DNA of 64,000 nucleotides from Rufibacter roseus (GTDB taxonomy: Bacteria; Bacteroidota; Bacteroidia; Cytophagales; Hymenobacteraceae), in NCBI RefSeq assembly GCF_001647285.1, contig NZ_LRML01000002.1, forward strand, positions 372,001 to 436,000. The letters are read 5' to 3'. Under the pieces are notes generated by a model. The model was not told the DNA's origin. It saw only the letters and a program-made list of their open reading frames with translations, and searched no databases. Made by a program: the position numbers and the translations under genes. Shown here in pieces: positions 22,299-30,692 of this stretch; within the stretch, counting starts at the first letter, position 1; each line of letters opens with the position of its first letter.

Positions 22299-23612
22299 CT
22301 ACTTTTGCTTTGCAGAGAAGGAAGCAGGTTTTAAATGTTTATCGGCGAAACTCAAATACAAATCCCAATCATAGCGGGTAATGTCATGTGCTCCCTTTCG
22401 GTTATGGTACCCGATGACACCTTCCTGAACAGGTTCGCCAACCGCCGGAGGAGCACTACTGCACAGGGCATTTAGCTTGTACAACTTATAAGCGGCGCCA
22501 GCATGATACGCTGACAAATATTCTCCTTTTGGGTCAGCCCACAAGTCTTCAGAACTACTGGCCACATACAGCGGCCGGGGAGAGATCAGGGCCAACAGCT
22601 GGTGGAAATCTACCGGCAACTCTTCCTCTTTTCGGGCAAATTTTTTAAAATTAGCCCCAAACCAGTGCGGAGCGGCCTGTGTTATTTCTTCTACCGTTTC
22701 GCCAAACTTTCTTCTTGCCAAAGCAGCTCCGCCCTCTCCTGAATTATTTGAAACCACCATGGCAAATCTCTCATCTTGGGCACCAGCCCACAGAACTGCT
22801 TTCCCAAGTCTTGAATGCCCCACAAGGGCTACTCGGTTGGCATCAACATCCGGGTCCTGCTCTAGATAATCCATCATTCGGCTCAGCCCCCACGCCCACA
22901 CTCCAATTATGCCCCAATCATTCTCTCCAGGCTGTAGTGACCGGTCTTGGTTATACCAAGTGTAGAAGTTCTGCGGCAGAGTGGCGGCATCTCTTCTGTC
23001 AAGCTGCAAATCACCATGATAAGCGGTGGCAAGCCCATACCCTTTTTCTAAAATGGCCTCTAGCTGCCATCTGGATGCATAAGCTCCTCTGCTGCCTTCG
23101 TTTGCAGTACCGTCTTGGTTAAAGCCTGGCTTGTTGGCAAACCGTGTCCAGCTCTTGCTCATGCTTATTCCGGGGTCAGCGTGTATGGTCTGGTTCCCGG
23201 CAAAATTCAGCCCCATGAACATGGCTACCGGCGAATTTTGGCTGTTAGGCAGGTACACTAACAAGTTGATTCTTCTGGTAGTATCATCCGCAAGAAAAAT
23301 AACAACCTCCTTTCTTGTAGCTAAACCACCTAAAGCATTTCTGTCAGTTGATGCTACTCTATACCGAAGCTTCTTCGGCACGTGCCTGGTCTGTCCGTAC
23401 ACATGCTCCTGAAACAGAGACAATAGTTCGGGCCGGCGTTTTCTTTCCCAGCTTCTTATTGATTTGATGGGGGTTCCGTCCTGCATTTTCAAGGCATCGG
23501 GCAGAGTATACTCTGGCACCAGCTTTTCATAATAGTTAAATTTCTGTGCGTACCCGTGCACCGACTCAAAAGCCAGCCATAAAAGCAAAATGTAAGATTT
23601 AGCTTTGCCCAT
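22299..23612 (-). CDS. CE15-type glucuronoyl esterase
   Basis: An alpha/beta-hydrolase of about 437 residues with a signal peptide (MGKAKSYILLLWLAFESVHGYAQ) from the ATG at 23612; an upstream in-frame ATG would overlap a dispersed palindrome and bury the signal. Bacterial CE15 signatures are clear: GHSRLGKAVLWAGAQDERFA with the nucleophile Ser, NNSGEGGAALARRKFGETV, SPRPLYVASSSEDLWADP, and the late His in GAHDITRYDW. CE15 enzymes cleave esters between 4-O-methyl-glucuronic acid and lignin alcohols or other groups. Here it may de-esterify uronic acids before the lyase/GH88 or GH5 enzymes act. Middle gene of the GH20-CE15-GH5 set. Confidence 0.88.
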   Translation of the reverse strand: MGKAKSYILLLWLAFESVHGYAQKFNYYEKLVPEYTLPDALKMQDGTPIKSIRSWERKRRPELLSLFQEHVYGQTRHVPKKLRYRVASTDRNALGGLATRKEVVIFLADDTTRRINLLVYLPNSQNSPVAMFMGLNFAGNQTIHADPGISMSKSWTRFANKPGFNQDGTANEGSRGAYASRWQLEAILEKGYGLATAYHGDLQLDRRDAATLPQNFYTWYNQDRSLQPGENDWGIIGVWAWGLSRMMDYLEQDPDVDANRVALVGHSRLGKAVLWAGAQDERFAMVVSNNSGEGGAALARRKFGETVEEITQAAPHWFGANFKKFARKEEELPVDFHQLLALISPRPLYVASSSEDLWADPKGEYLSAYHAGAAYKLYKLNALCSSAPPAVGEPVQEGVIGYHNRKGAHDITRYDWDLYLSFADKHLKPASFSAKQK

Positions 23613-23655
23613 TGTACTTGCACTACAAAATTTAACCCTGCTGCCCCTCATCAAA

Positions 23656-23697
23656 TCTGTTTTAGGCCTCATTTCTTAAAAACAGGTCCAAAACAGG
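23656..23697. repeat. Dispersed palindromic repeat, copy 5
   Basis: TCTGTTTTAGGCCTCATTTC, then TTAAAAACAGGTCCAAAACAGG. Fills almost the whole gap between the GH20 stop and the CE15 start within a co-directional set. Confidence 0.65.
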
Positions 23698-23699
23698 TG

Positions 23700-25586
23700 T
23701 TACTTCTTTAAATCCTTGTCAGAAATATGTCTTACCGTTACTTCACCTACACGCTTGCCTTCTCGGTAGGCAGCTGCTTTTACAACTGATGCATCTTTTA
23801 TAATGAAGGGCACCGTGTATTTCAATGATTCAAGGGATGGCTCAGAACCGTCTATTGTATAGTAGATGACCGGCTCATGGTAAAAGGTTTCTAAAGTAAC
23901 GGTGGCTTCTTTCTCTTTTTCATTCACCGACACCTTAGGCAAAACATTGTAGGCGCTTCTTGAGTAATTGATCCCCAAGTCATCATAGCGCTCGTATTGT
24001 TTTTCCAACCTCTTCTTGAAGTTGTCCCAGTTCTTGAGTATAGGCTGGGTCCAGGCTACTTCCGCCAAGGCTGCTCCGCGTGGATAGGCCATGTACTCTA
24101 CTTTCTCAGGTGAGTGAATGTACTCAGCCCAAACATTACCCTGGGTGCCTAAAATATACTTAGCTTCTTCAGGTGTCAATTCGGCGGGAGTAGGTTCATA
24201 GCTATACACCTTTTCCACGGTCAAAAGACCACCAATCGCTTTCGGTTCTAAGGCTGGGTAGTTCTGGTAATAGTCTAGGTACAGAAACTCGGTGGGGCTC
24301 ATCACTACTGGGTGGCCCTGCTTGGCGGCGGCAATACCGCTCTTGATCCCGAGCCAAGACATCACCGCGGCGTTAGGGGCTAATCCGCCCTCCATTATTT
24401 CTTCCCAGCCTATGATTCTCTTATTTTTGGTTAGCAGGAAGTTCTCTACGCGTTTGATGAAATAGCTCTGCAGTTCATGCTCATCTTTCAGGTTCTCCTT
24501 TTTTATGCGGGCCTGGCATTTAGGGCACTCTTTCCATCTCTTCTTCGGTGCCTCATCGCCCCCAATGTGAATGATAGGGCTTGGAAACAATTCTGCCACT
24601 TCTGAAAGAACATCCTCTACAATAGCATATGTTTTTTCGTTACCAGCGCATAAAATATCTTCTTTAATTCCCCATTGCAAAGGCATTTCAATATTACCGG
24701 TACAAGAAATCTCTGGGTACGCAGCCAGCATGGCCATAGTATGCCCAGGCATATCCACCTCCGGAACAATATTTACATAGCGTTCAGCGGCATACGCCAC
24801 CAACTCCTTTATTTGTTCCTGGGTGTAATATCCTCCGTGTGGTCTGTAATCAATGTGCTTAGGCGAGTTTACCTGAGTACCTTTTCTGTACGCCCCTACT
24901 TCGGTCAGCTTTGGATGCTTTTTAATTTCAATGCGCCAGCCGTGGTCTTCAGTAAGGTGCCAATGGAAAGTGTTGAGCTTGTGCATAGCCATGTAATCAA
25001 TAAACTTTTTGATAAAGTCTACTGGGTAGAAATAGCGCCCTACGTCAAGCATCATACCTCTCCAGCCGTAGCGGGGCTTGTCTATAATAGATACTGCAGG
25101 TATAGAAACATTTTTGTTTGCCATAGAACCATCAGCCTGCGTAGGCAACAGTTGAAAAATGGATTGTAGGCCATAGAAAATGCCATTGCCCTGTGGGGCC
25201 TGCAACACAATATTCTCTGGCCTGACATTTAAAGAATATCCTTCTTTGCCCAGCGAATCAGCTGCCTGCTTTTTGGTAAGCACTATAGCGTTTTTCTTCT
25301 TTTGCCCACCAGCTTTCTCCACAACCGGCACTTTGATAGACGTGGTCGTTTGAAGTTGATCAGCCAGCATGCCAGCCAACAGCTTTAGTTCAGCATCTCC
25401 GGGATCTACGTAAATGGTAGTTTTAGAATTAAGCTGAAAATTACCTGCTTGCTGTTGAATACTTAACGGCAGAGGTATAATGGAAATCTCGCGTTTCTGG
25501 CTATTGTTATCTTTCTGAGCATACCCTTGTGGCATAGCACCAAAAGTGAACATCAAAACCAGCAATAGTGAGCCTATTCTTTTCAT
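23700..25586 (-). CDS. Beta-N-acetylhexosaminidase, GH20
   Basis: A 628-residue exported enzyme (signal to about AQK, residue 25). An N-terminal GH20b domain (about 33-170) is followed by the GH20 barrel starting PRYGWRGMMLDVGRYF, with HWHLTEDHGWRIEI, EVDMPGHTMA and the catalytic pair D344-E345 in HIGGDEAPKKRW. The C-terminal part (about 540-628) is a beta-sandwich, chitobiase C-terminal-like. It removes terminal GlcNAc or GalNAc by substrate-assisted catalysis in the periplasm or at the surface. It leads the leftward GH20-CE15-GH5 set, with an operator-like site 226 bp upstream. Its product would feed the N-acetylhexosamine kinase encoded at 42105. Confidence 0.92.
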   Translation of the reverse strand: MKRIGSLLLVLMFTFGAMPQGYAQKDNNSQKREISIIPLPLSIQQQAGNFQLNSKTTIYVDPGDAELKLLAGMLADQLQTTTSIKVPVVEKAGGQKKKNAIVLTKKQAADSLGKEGYSLNVRPENIVLQAPQGNGIFYGLQSIFQLLPTQADGSMANKNVSIPAVSIIDKPRYGWRGMMLDVGRYFYPVDFIKKFIDYMAMHKLNTFHWHLTEDHGWRIEIKKHPKLTEVGAYRKGTQVNSPKHIDYRPHGGYYTQEQIKELVAYAAERYVNIVPEVDMPGHTMAMLAAYPEISCTGNIEMPLQWGIKEDILCAGNEKTYAIVEDVLSEVAELFPSPIIHIGGDEAPKKRWKECPKCQARIKKENLKDEHELQSYFIKRVENFLLTKNKRIIGWEEIMEGGLAPNAAVMSWLGIKSGIAAAKQGHPVVMSPTEFLYLDYYQNYPALEPKAIGGLLTVEKVYSYEPTPAELTPEEAKYILGTQGNVWAEYIHSPEKVEYMAYPRGAALAEVAWTQPILKNWDNFKKRLEKQYERYDDLGINYSRSAYNVLPKVSVNEKEKEATVTLETFYHEPVIYYTIDGSEPSLESLKYTVPFIIKDASVVKAAAYREGKRVGEVTVRHISDKDLKK

Positions 25587-25811
25587 TTCTACTAAACGTT
25601 TTACTTTCTTATTTAACCTGATGGGCTAGCTCAATTTCAATAAAGAGTTAAATTCCCCATTGGATATTCTTGTATGCTTGCCTCTTGCTCTGCTTTGAAG
25701 CTCCAGCTACCTGATGTCAGCAGCTCATTTCCTTTAGGGACGTTTGCCTTTACCCTCTCAAGTTTAGTTGGGTATAAATTCGATTGTGTTATTACGGCAC
25801 AATGCTTCAGC

Positions 25812-25824
25812 GTGTACGTGCACA
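25812..25824. promoter_or_regulatory. Operator-like site upstream of GH20
   Basis: GTGTACGTGCACA, a CG-centred near-palindrome like the sites ahead of susC, GH3 and GH109. A weaker relative, TTACGGCACA, lies 22 bp to its left. Confidence 0.5.
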
Positions 25825-26018
25825 ATGATACATATTTATGCTCTAGGAAAAAAGTTTTTATTTGAAAAAATAGCATTTCTACAAAACCTCCTACCCTTTA
25901 TTATCAAACTTGCAAAAATTGAGAATAGGATTTATAGGTTCTATTAGATGAGGTGCACACGAAGCAGAGGAGAGCACATTGCACGGTGCTTTTTACTAGA
26001 AGCAGCTGAACTACTTGC

Positions 26019-26056
26019 TGTTTTCAGGCTGTTTTTAAAAAATCAGCCTGAAAACA
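26019..26056. repeat. Dispersed palindromic repeat, copy 6
   Basis: TGTTTTCAGGCTGTTTTT against AAAAAATCAGCCTGAAAACA. The stem CAGGCTG/CAGCCTG differs from other copies yet pairs. Confidence 0.78.
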
Positions 26057-26212
26057 AATTAATAAATTATATCTACCTGTGCGGTTCTACTGATTTTTCT
26101 GCTTTTGACTCAACCTAAAGTTACAATGGGTTAAACATAAGCTTGACTGCCATGGACAAAGCAAATTCAACGCCTATTGATAAAAACTTAAGGGAAGTAA
26201 ATGCTAAAAAAC

Positions 26213-26252
26213 CTGTTTTAGGGCTGTTTTTCTAAAAACAGCCCTAAAGCAG
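26213..26252. repeat. Dispersed palindromic repeat, copy 7
   Basis: CTGTTTTAGGGCTGTTTTT against AAAAACAGCCCTAAAGCAG, pairing along almost the full length with one G:T-type change. 34 bp beyond the DUF4861 stop codon. Confidence 0.78.
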
Positions 26253-26285
26253 ATAATGGAATAAATGCTTATACCGTGAAGGGTG

Positions 26286-27518
26286 CTACTTGAAGGTAAC
26301 TTCTAAAGGAGAGGCGATTCGTTTAGCGTAATTTGCCAGATACAGATCCCATTCCTGCACATTTTTGAACTGACCGCTTTTAGTCCACCCAAAGCCAGCA
26401 TAGTAAACAAGCTTTCCTTCTTTGGGAGAAGCCATTAGGTACAAGTGACTCATATCAGGCCTCTTTACCCTATGGTCATTAAAGGATTGTACCGCCTCTG
26501 GCAGTATTACCATACCGGTTCCCAGAAAAGAGTCATCCATAGGCTCCCAGTATCTAAACCACCCTTCTCTTTCATTTGCCTTCACCTGACCTTTTTTATC
26601 ATGCAAAGTTATACCCACGGTAACGTTTGGCAGCGGAACATCGCTTTTAACATCAACCTCAAATCTTGAAAGGTTGCTGCCCAGATCTAGACTAATCGTT
26701 CTCTTCTCTGTTACAGTTCTTCCATTCGCTTGCCAAGGAGCGTAGGTCAACTCAAAGATGGTTCTGATAGGGCCCGCTGCAATTCTCTTATAACTCACAA
26801 AGTTTTTAGACACATACAACGAATCCTGTTCCCAAACGCCTATCCCACCAATCCCCCGGCTTGCACCTACATGGTAAGGGTCGTATCCTTCACCGTGGTC
26901 AGTATGGTAATAACCAGGTATTTCCAAATTCTTCTGGTACCAGGAATCAATGATAGAATATTCAACCCGCTTAAACCAAGCATCCATACCGCTGGTAAGT
27001 GTGCCGCCTGGTTTGCCTTGCTCCACCATTTGCTGGGCCACCGGGCCGTATGTTCTAAAAGCGACACGGTCATTCTCCCAGGCATAATCATCGGTTCGCT
27101 CCGGCACAAAACGTGAATAGGCTTTCACCTTGCTCTCTGGTTGAGAGTCATTAGCGTTGGTTCTTCCCTGCACCAAAAACTTCTTTTCTGCTTTGGCTTG
27201 TATGTCAGTCTGAAAGAGTATTTCGTCTATGACACCGTCTAAATCTAGATCAACCGGCTGGCTTAGCAAAATATCTCCTGTTTCCGTGTCTTTGATGACA
27301 ATATTAGCTGCGCCAAACTTTTTCACCAAGGCTTTTACTTCTTTAACCGGAACAGAAATTGTTTCTACCGGCCGATCAATATCTAACCTGTTTCTAACGG
27401 TTATTTCATGACTACCCGACACTTGCCGGCAGGAAGTAAAAAAGGTGAAGGCAAGTATTGCCCCCAAACAGGTTAAATTGATATTAGCTTTTGCTTTGCA
27501 CTGGAATTTGATACTCAT
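26286..27518 (-). CDS. DUF4861 family lipoprotein
   Basis: A 410-residue lipoprotein (ILAFTFFTSC lipobox) of the DUF4861 family: VRNRLDIDRPVETISVPV, QPVDLDLDGVIDEILFQTDI, RTDDYAWENDRVAFRTYGP, YYHTDHGEGYDPYHVGASRGIGG (split at GEG), and a beta-rich C-terminus. DUF4861 proteins are common in loci for uronic-acid polymers (pectin-, alginate- or ulvan-type) next to lyases and GH88/GH105, but their biochemical role is not settled to my knowledge. The ATG lies 35 bases inside the end of the upstream GH35 gene in another frame, so the two are translationally coupled. Confidence 0.8.
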   Translation of the reverse strand: MSIKFQCKAKANINLTCLGAILAFTFFTSCRQVSGSHEITVRNRLDIDRPVETISVPVKEVKALVKKFGAANIVIKDTETGDILLSQPVDLDLDGVIDEILFQTDIQAKAEKKFLVQGRTNANDSQPESKVKAYSRFVPERTDDYAWENDRVAFRTYGPVAQQMVEQGKPGGTLTSGMDAWFKRVEYSIIDSWYQKNLEIPGYYHTDHGEGYDPYHVGASRGIGGIGVWEQDSLYVSKNFVSYKRIAAGPIRTIFELTYAPWQANGRTVTEKRTISLDLGSNLSRFEVDVKSDVPLPNVTVGITLHDKKGQVKANEREGWFRYWEPMDDSFLGTGMVILPEAVQSFNDHRVKRPDMSHLYLMASPKEGKLVYYAGFGWTKSGQFKNVQEWDLYLANYAKRIASPLEVTFK

Positions 27519-30450
27519 AAACAGGAATAAGTTTGATGTTTTCTATTTTAGGATTTTTACCTTCCCAAAACTTAGATTTCACATCATCTTCAAGGTAAAA
27601 TTTATAATGTGGCTGAACAGAGAATAGCTGGAACAAGGCTGTTTTATCTGAGCCATTGAACATACTTCTTCTAAGCAACCACTTACCGGCATCATTATTA
27701 AAATCATCAAAGACTAGCTTGTCTTTCTGATAAACAGCTGCCACATCTCCGCTGTAGTCAACGTTAAACAAAACGTCTTTTAAACCGGGAGCATTGCCTT
27801 TAGGAAGACTTACTGAAAACAGCTTCTGATTTGGATGTGGAATAAAGTTTAAGCCATACTGTGGCCCAGGCTGCGTTTCTTTCCATGCAATCTTTCTGAA
27901 ATTGACATTTCTTACTACCGCTTTTTCCCACTTACTGTCATCTAATTTTTTACTGTTCCAGTTTTTTTCCGGCGCAAGGTTGCTTAACCAGCTTCCGTCG
28001 GTTTCTACCGTTTGAATGTTATCTCCCTCAATGGTATAGATTTTAGCGGAGAATCCGGCTCCTCTGTTATGGTTGGTCACTTTGAAGCTAAGAACGTTAT
28101 CTCCTTTCGTCAGGTATTTATCTAGCTTTAACAGACTTACATTTCTGGAGTCATTGTAGTATTTCAGCTGTTTTCCATTTACCCAAACTTCCGCTTCGTC
28201 ATCAGCATTGAAAGCCAGCACAACTGTCTTATTTTTCGGATTAGCTATGTTCAAATGCTTTCTGTAGTAAACATTGATAGGGTTCTTGGGCGGATATAGC
28301 TGGGCAGCGCCCTGTAACGGAAACTCGTATTTTGCCTGCAGTTTTTTCAGCAAAACTGAATCTGTAAACCAAAAATCCTCTGGTTTGAAAGACAATTCTT
28401 TTACTGTGACATCAGATAATTTTACTGGTTCGGCATTCAAGGAATACTTGGTAAATGAAGTGCCCCCTGAATTCTGTTCTGACTTCCATTGCGCTGGCAG
28501 GTTAAGGCTCAACGTTGGGTAAGCGTAAATCTCTGTTGACGGATTATCATATTTCTGAATCCGCAGATTTCCTCCGTCTACCATTACCAGTGCATTACTT
28601 ACCAGCAAGTGTTCTGAGCCGTCAGTAGAATATTTGCTGCTCATTAAAGCCTCTTCCTTGCTAAGCACCAGTACATCAAAGGGTACGCCAGAGGCAGGCA
28701 CTATGGAGATGATACTTTTCTTCCCGGGTTTGTTCACCTGAATATACCTTTTCCCGTCTCTGTTCTGCATAGCTAAGCCCTCGCCTAGGTTGATGCTTTT
28801 TATCCCAGCGGCTTCAAAAACTAATTCTGAAGCACCGTCAGAGAAAAACACATGGGTTTCTTTACCCGGATTTTTAAGACGGAACAACGGTTGAGAAGTA
28901 GAGTATACCAGTTTTGCAGAATGAATGTCTAAATTAAAAGGCCAGATAGACATTTTACCTGAAGGAAAAGTTACCGGCTTTTCTGGCACCAGTAATGTCT
29001 TGCCCTTGTATTCAATGGCTACCTGAAAATTCTGAGCATCTTTCAGCTTTACATTTCGGTTATAGTTGCTGGCGAAGATAAACCCAGAGTTGTTGTGAGA
29101 CCTGACAGAGAAACGAACGGTGTCATGAGAGAAAGGAGTTTTCACATCCTTCTCTGGGAAAAAAGCTGACTGAGTAGCTAGTTTGCTTCCGTAGTCTTTT
29201 AAGAAAAGGTTCGTCAGTCTGAACTCATAGTAAGAATCCTTCAACTCTCCCATAGCCCCAATGGGAGCGGTAAAGTCATAGTTTAGAATAGTCACATCAT
29301 TAGGGTAACCGGTAGCTCTGGTTTCATGGAATGGCGTAATTTCACCCACTGGGTTTATGCCACCATGGAACATAAAATAACCTAAACCATTCAATCCGGA
29401 CGCTAAACGGGTAAAGCCTGGCCCTAGCGCATCTGGTGTGTTAAATATATTTCTACGGTGATACGTTACCTGCATACCGCTACCAATCTCAGCAGAAAGA
29501 CCTGGGTATTGTGAATATACCTTCGTGTCTCTCATACCAAAAAGGTCTGACCCAATGTCCGGGTCGCTGGCTAAACGTCTGATGTAGTAAGGGTCTTTGA
29601 ACAGTTTGTCCGTATGCTGCGCCCAGGGTGAATCTCCGTAGCCGCCTATGGTATGCAGAAAGTCGGTTTGGCCTTCTTTGTCTGGGGCAAAAGAAGAGTA
29701 ATACGGTACATCTATGCCTTGCTTCAGCACCAATTCTTTCAGCTTGAGCATGTGCTTGTAATTCTCCTCTGACCTTCTGTATTCCAATTCATTCTCTATC
29801 TGAACAGCTATAACCGCTCCTCCGTTTTTAAAATAGTGAGGAGATGCCTGCTTAGCAATCTGCTCAAACCATCTGTCAGCGTATTTTAAATAAACGGGGT
29901 CATTACTTCTTAACCTGTTAGGCAGGTTCTGCAGCCAATCTGGGAAACTACCGTTACGTACTTCAAAGTGGGTCCAGGGGCCAATTCTAAGCCATACGTA
30001 CATGTCATGCTTTTTGCACAGTTCAAGAAAGGCAGAAAGATCTTTGTTTCCGGACCAATCAAACTTACCCTCAGTCTCTTCATGGTATAGCCACACCACG
30101 TAGGTGCCAATTACCTGAATTCCTGCGGCTTTCATTTTCAAAATACCGTCTTCCCACTGCGCCCGAGGCACCTTGGTAAAATTCATTTCACCCTGCACCG
30201 GAAACCAAGGCTTACCATTTTTAGTGAGGTATACATTTGTGTAAGAAAGGGTGTCCCCTGAAGGAGACCAGGGAGTACCCATTTTCATGTGGCCGGTATA
30301 AGTTTTATACTGGTCTTTGTTAATATTCACTTTGTAGTAGTCAGGCGCTTTCTGCCCTATTGCAGCTAGATGTGCCGCACAAAGAATGACTAAAACAATA
30401 AATGATGTTTTGGCCTTGATCAGCTGGATTCTTGGTACTTCTAAAAACAT
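27484..30450 (-). CDS. Beta-galactosidase, GH35
   Basis: A 988-residue exported enzyme (signal ending near AAIGQ). The GH35 barrel starts after residue 70 (LTKNGKPWFPVQGEMNFTKVPRAQWEDGI, in two parts), with VIGTYVVWLYHEE, WLRIGPWTHFEVRNG, the acid/base E219 in IAVQIENEL and nucleophile E321 in LSAEIGSGMQV. Several beta-sandwich domains follow, including a jelly-roll with VNGKQLKYYNDSRNVSLL. It should release terminal beta-galactose from oligosaccharides. It is transcribed after susCD across a terminator-like hairpin and coupled to the DUF4861 gene. Confidence 0.88.
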   Translation of the reverse strand: MFLEVPRIQLIKAKTSFIVLVILCAAHLAAIGQKAPDYYKVNINKDQYKTYTGHMKMGTPWSPSGDTLSYTNVYLTKNGKPWFPVQGEMNFTKVPRAQWEDGILKMKAAGIQVIGTYVVWLYHEETEGKFDWSGNKDLSAFLELCKKHDMYVWLRIGPWTHFEVRNGSFPDWLQNLPNRLRSNDPVYLKYADRWFEQIAKQASPHYFKNGGAVIAVQIENELEYRRSEENYKHMLKLKELVLKQGIDVPYYSSFAPDKEGQTDFLHTIGGYGDSPWAQHTDKLFKDPYYIRRLASDPDIGSDLFGMRDTKVYSQYPGLSAEIGSGMQVTYHRRNIFNTPDALGPGFTRLASGLNGLGYFMFHGGINPVGEITPFHETRATGYPNDVTILNYDFTAPIGAMGELKDSYYEFRLTNLFLKDYGSKLATQSAFFPEKDVKTPFSHDTVRFSVRSHNNSGFIFASNYNRNVKLKDAQNFQVAIEYKGKTLLVPEKPVTFPSGKMSIWPFNLDIHSAKLVYSTSQPLFRLKNPGKETHVFFSDGASELVFEAAGIKSINLGEGLAMQNRDGKRYIQVNKPGKKSIISIVPASGVPFDVLVLSKEEALMSSKYSTDGSEHLLVSNALVMVDGGNLRIQKYDNPSTEIYAYPTLSLNLPAQWKSEQNSGGTSFTKYSLNAEPVKLSDVTVKELSFKPEDFWFTDSVLLKKLQAKYEFPLQGAAQLYPPKNPINVYYRKHLNIANPKNKTVVLAFNADDEAEVWVNGKQLKYYNDSRNVSLLKLDKYLTKGDNVLSFKVTNHNRGAGFSAKIYTIEGDNIQTVETDGSWLSNLAPEKNWNSKKLDDSKWEKAVVRNVNFRKIAWKETQPGPQYGLNFIPHPNQKLFSVSLPKGNAPGLKDVLFNVDYSGDVAAVYQKDKLVFDDFNNDAGKWLLRRSMFNGSDKTALFQLFSVQPHYKFYLEDDVKSKFWEGKNPKIENIKLIPVYEYQIPVQSKS

Positions 30451-30635
30451 GAATAAGCAGTTTTAACAGTATAAGCTTTTTTAAAAGACAGTTGCGGCAT
30501 GTAAACTATGAACAAACAATAATGGAAGGCTTAAGAGCCTAAAAATCACTCAGCAGACTTCTCAATGAGCTTGCTACTTACCGGCGGTTATTGTTTGACA
30601 GATTTTTCTCTGAGCTCTGGATTCCTGTGTTAGAA

Positions 30636-30670
30636 AAATGGCTGCAGCCTTCTGACAGCTGCAGCCATTT
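30636..30670 (-). terminator. Terminator after susD
   Basis: A perfect 12-bp stem, AAATGGCTGCAG against CTGCAGCCATTT, with an 11-base loop. It may attenuate read-through into the GH35 gene. Confidence 0.75.
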
Positions 30671-30692
30671 ATGACTTTAAAATTTCAGAGTA

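Larger units (their letters stand above)
25587..26285. other. Intergenic region upstream of GH20
   Basis: 699 bp. Two dispersed palindromes (26019-26056 and 26213-26252) and one operator-like site (25812-25824). Two short overlapping frames on opposite strands near 25637-25876 look non-coding. Between the GH20 promoter and the DUF4861 stop. Confidence 0.6.

Noticed and set aside
25637-25876. Overlapping short frames on both strands upstream of GH20
   Set aside because: They lie on top of each other and over an operator-like site, with no domain or start context.
27484-27518. The 35-base overlap of GH35 and DUF4861 as a frameshift
   Set aside because: Both proteins are complete, with a proper stop and a proper lipoprotein signal; it is an ordinary gene overlap.
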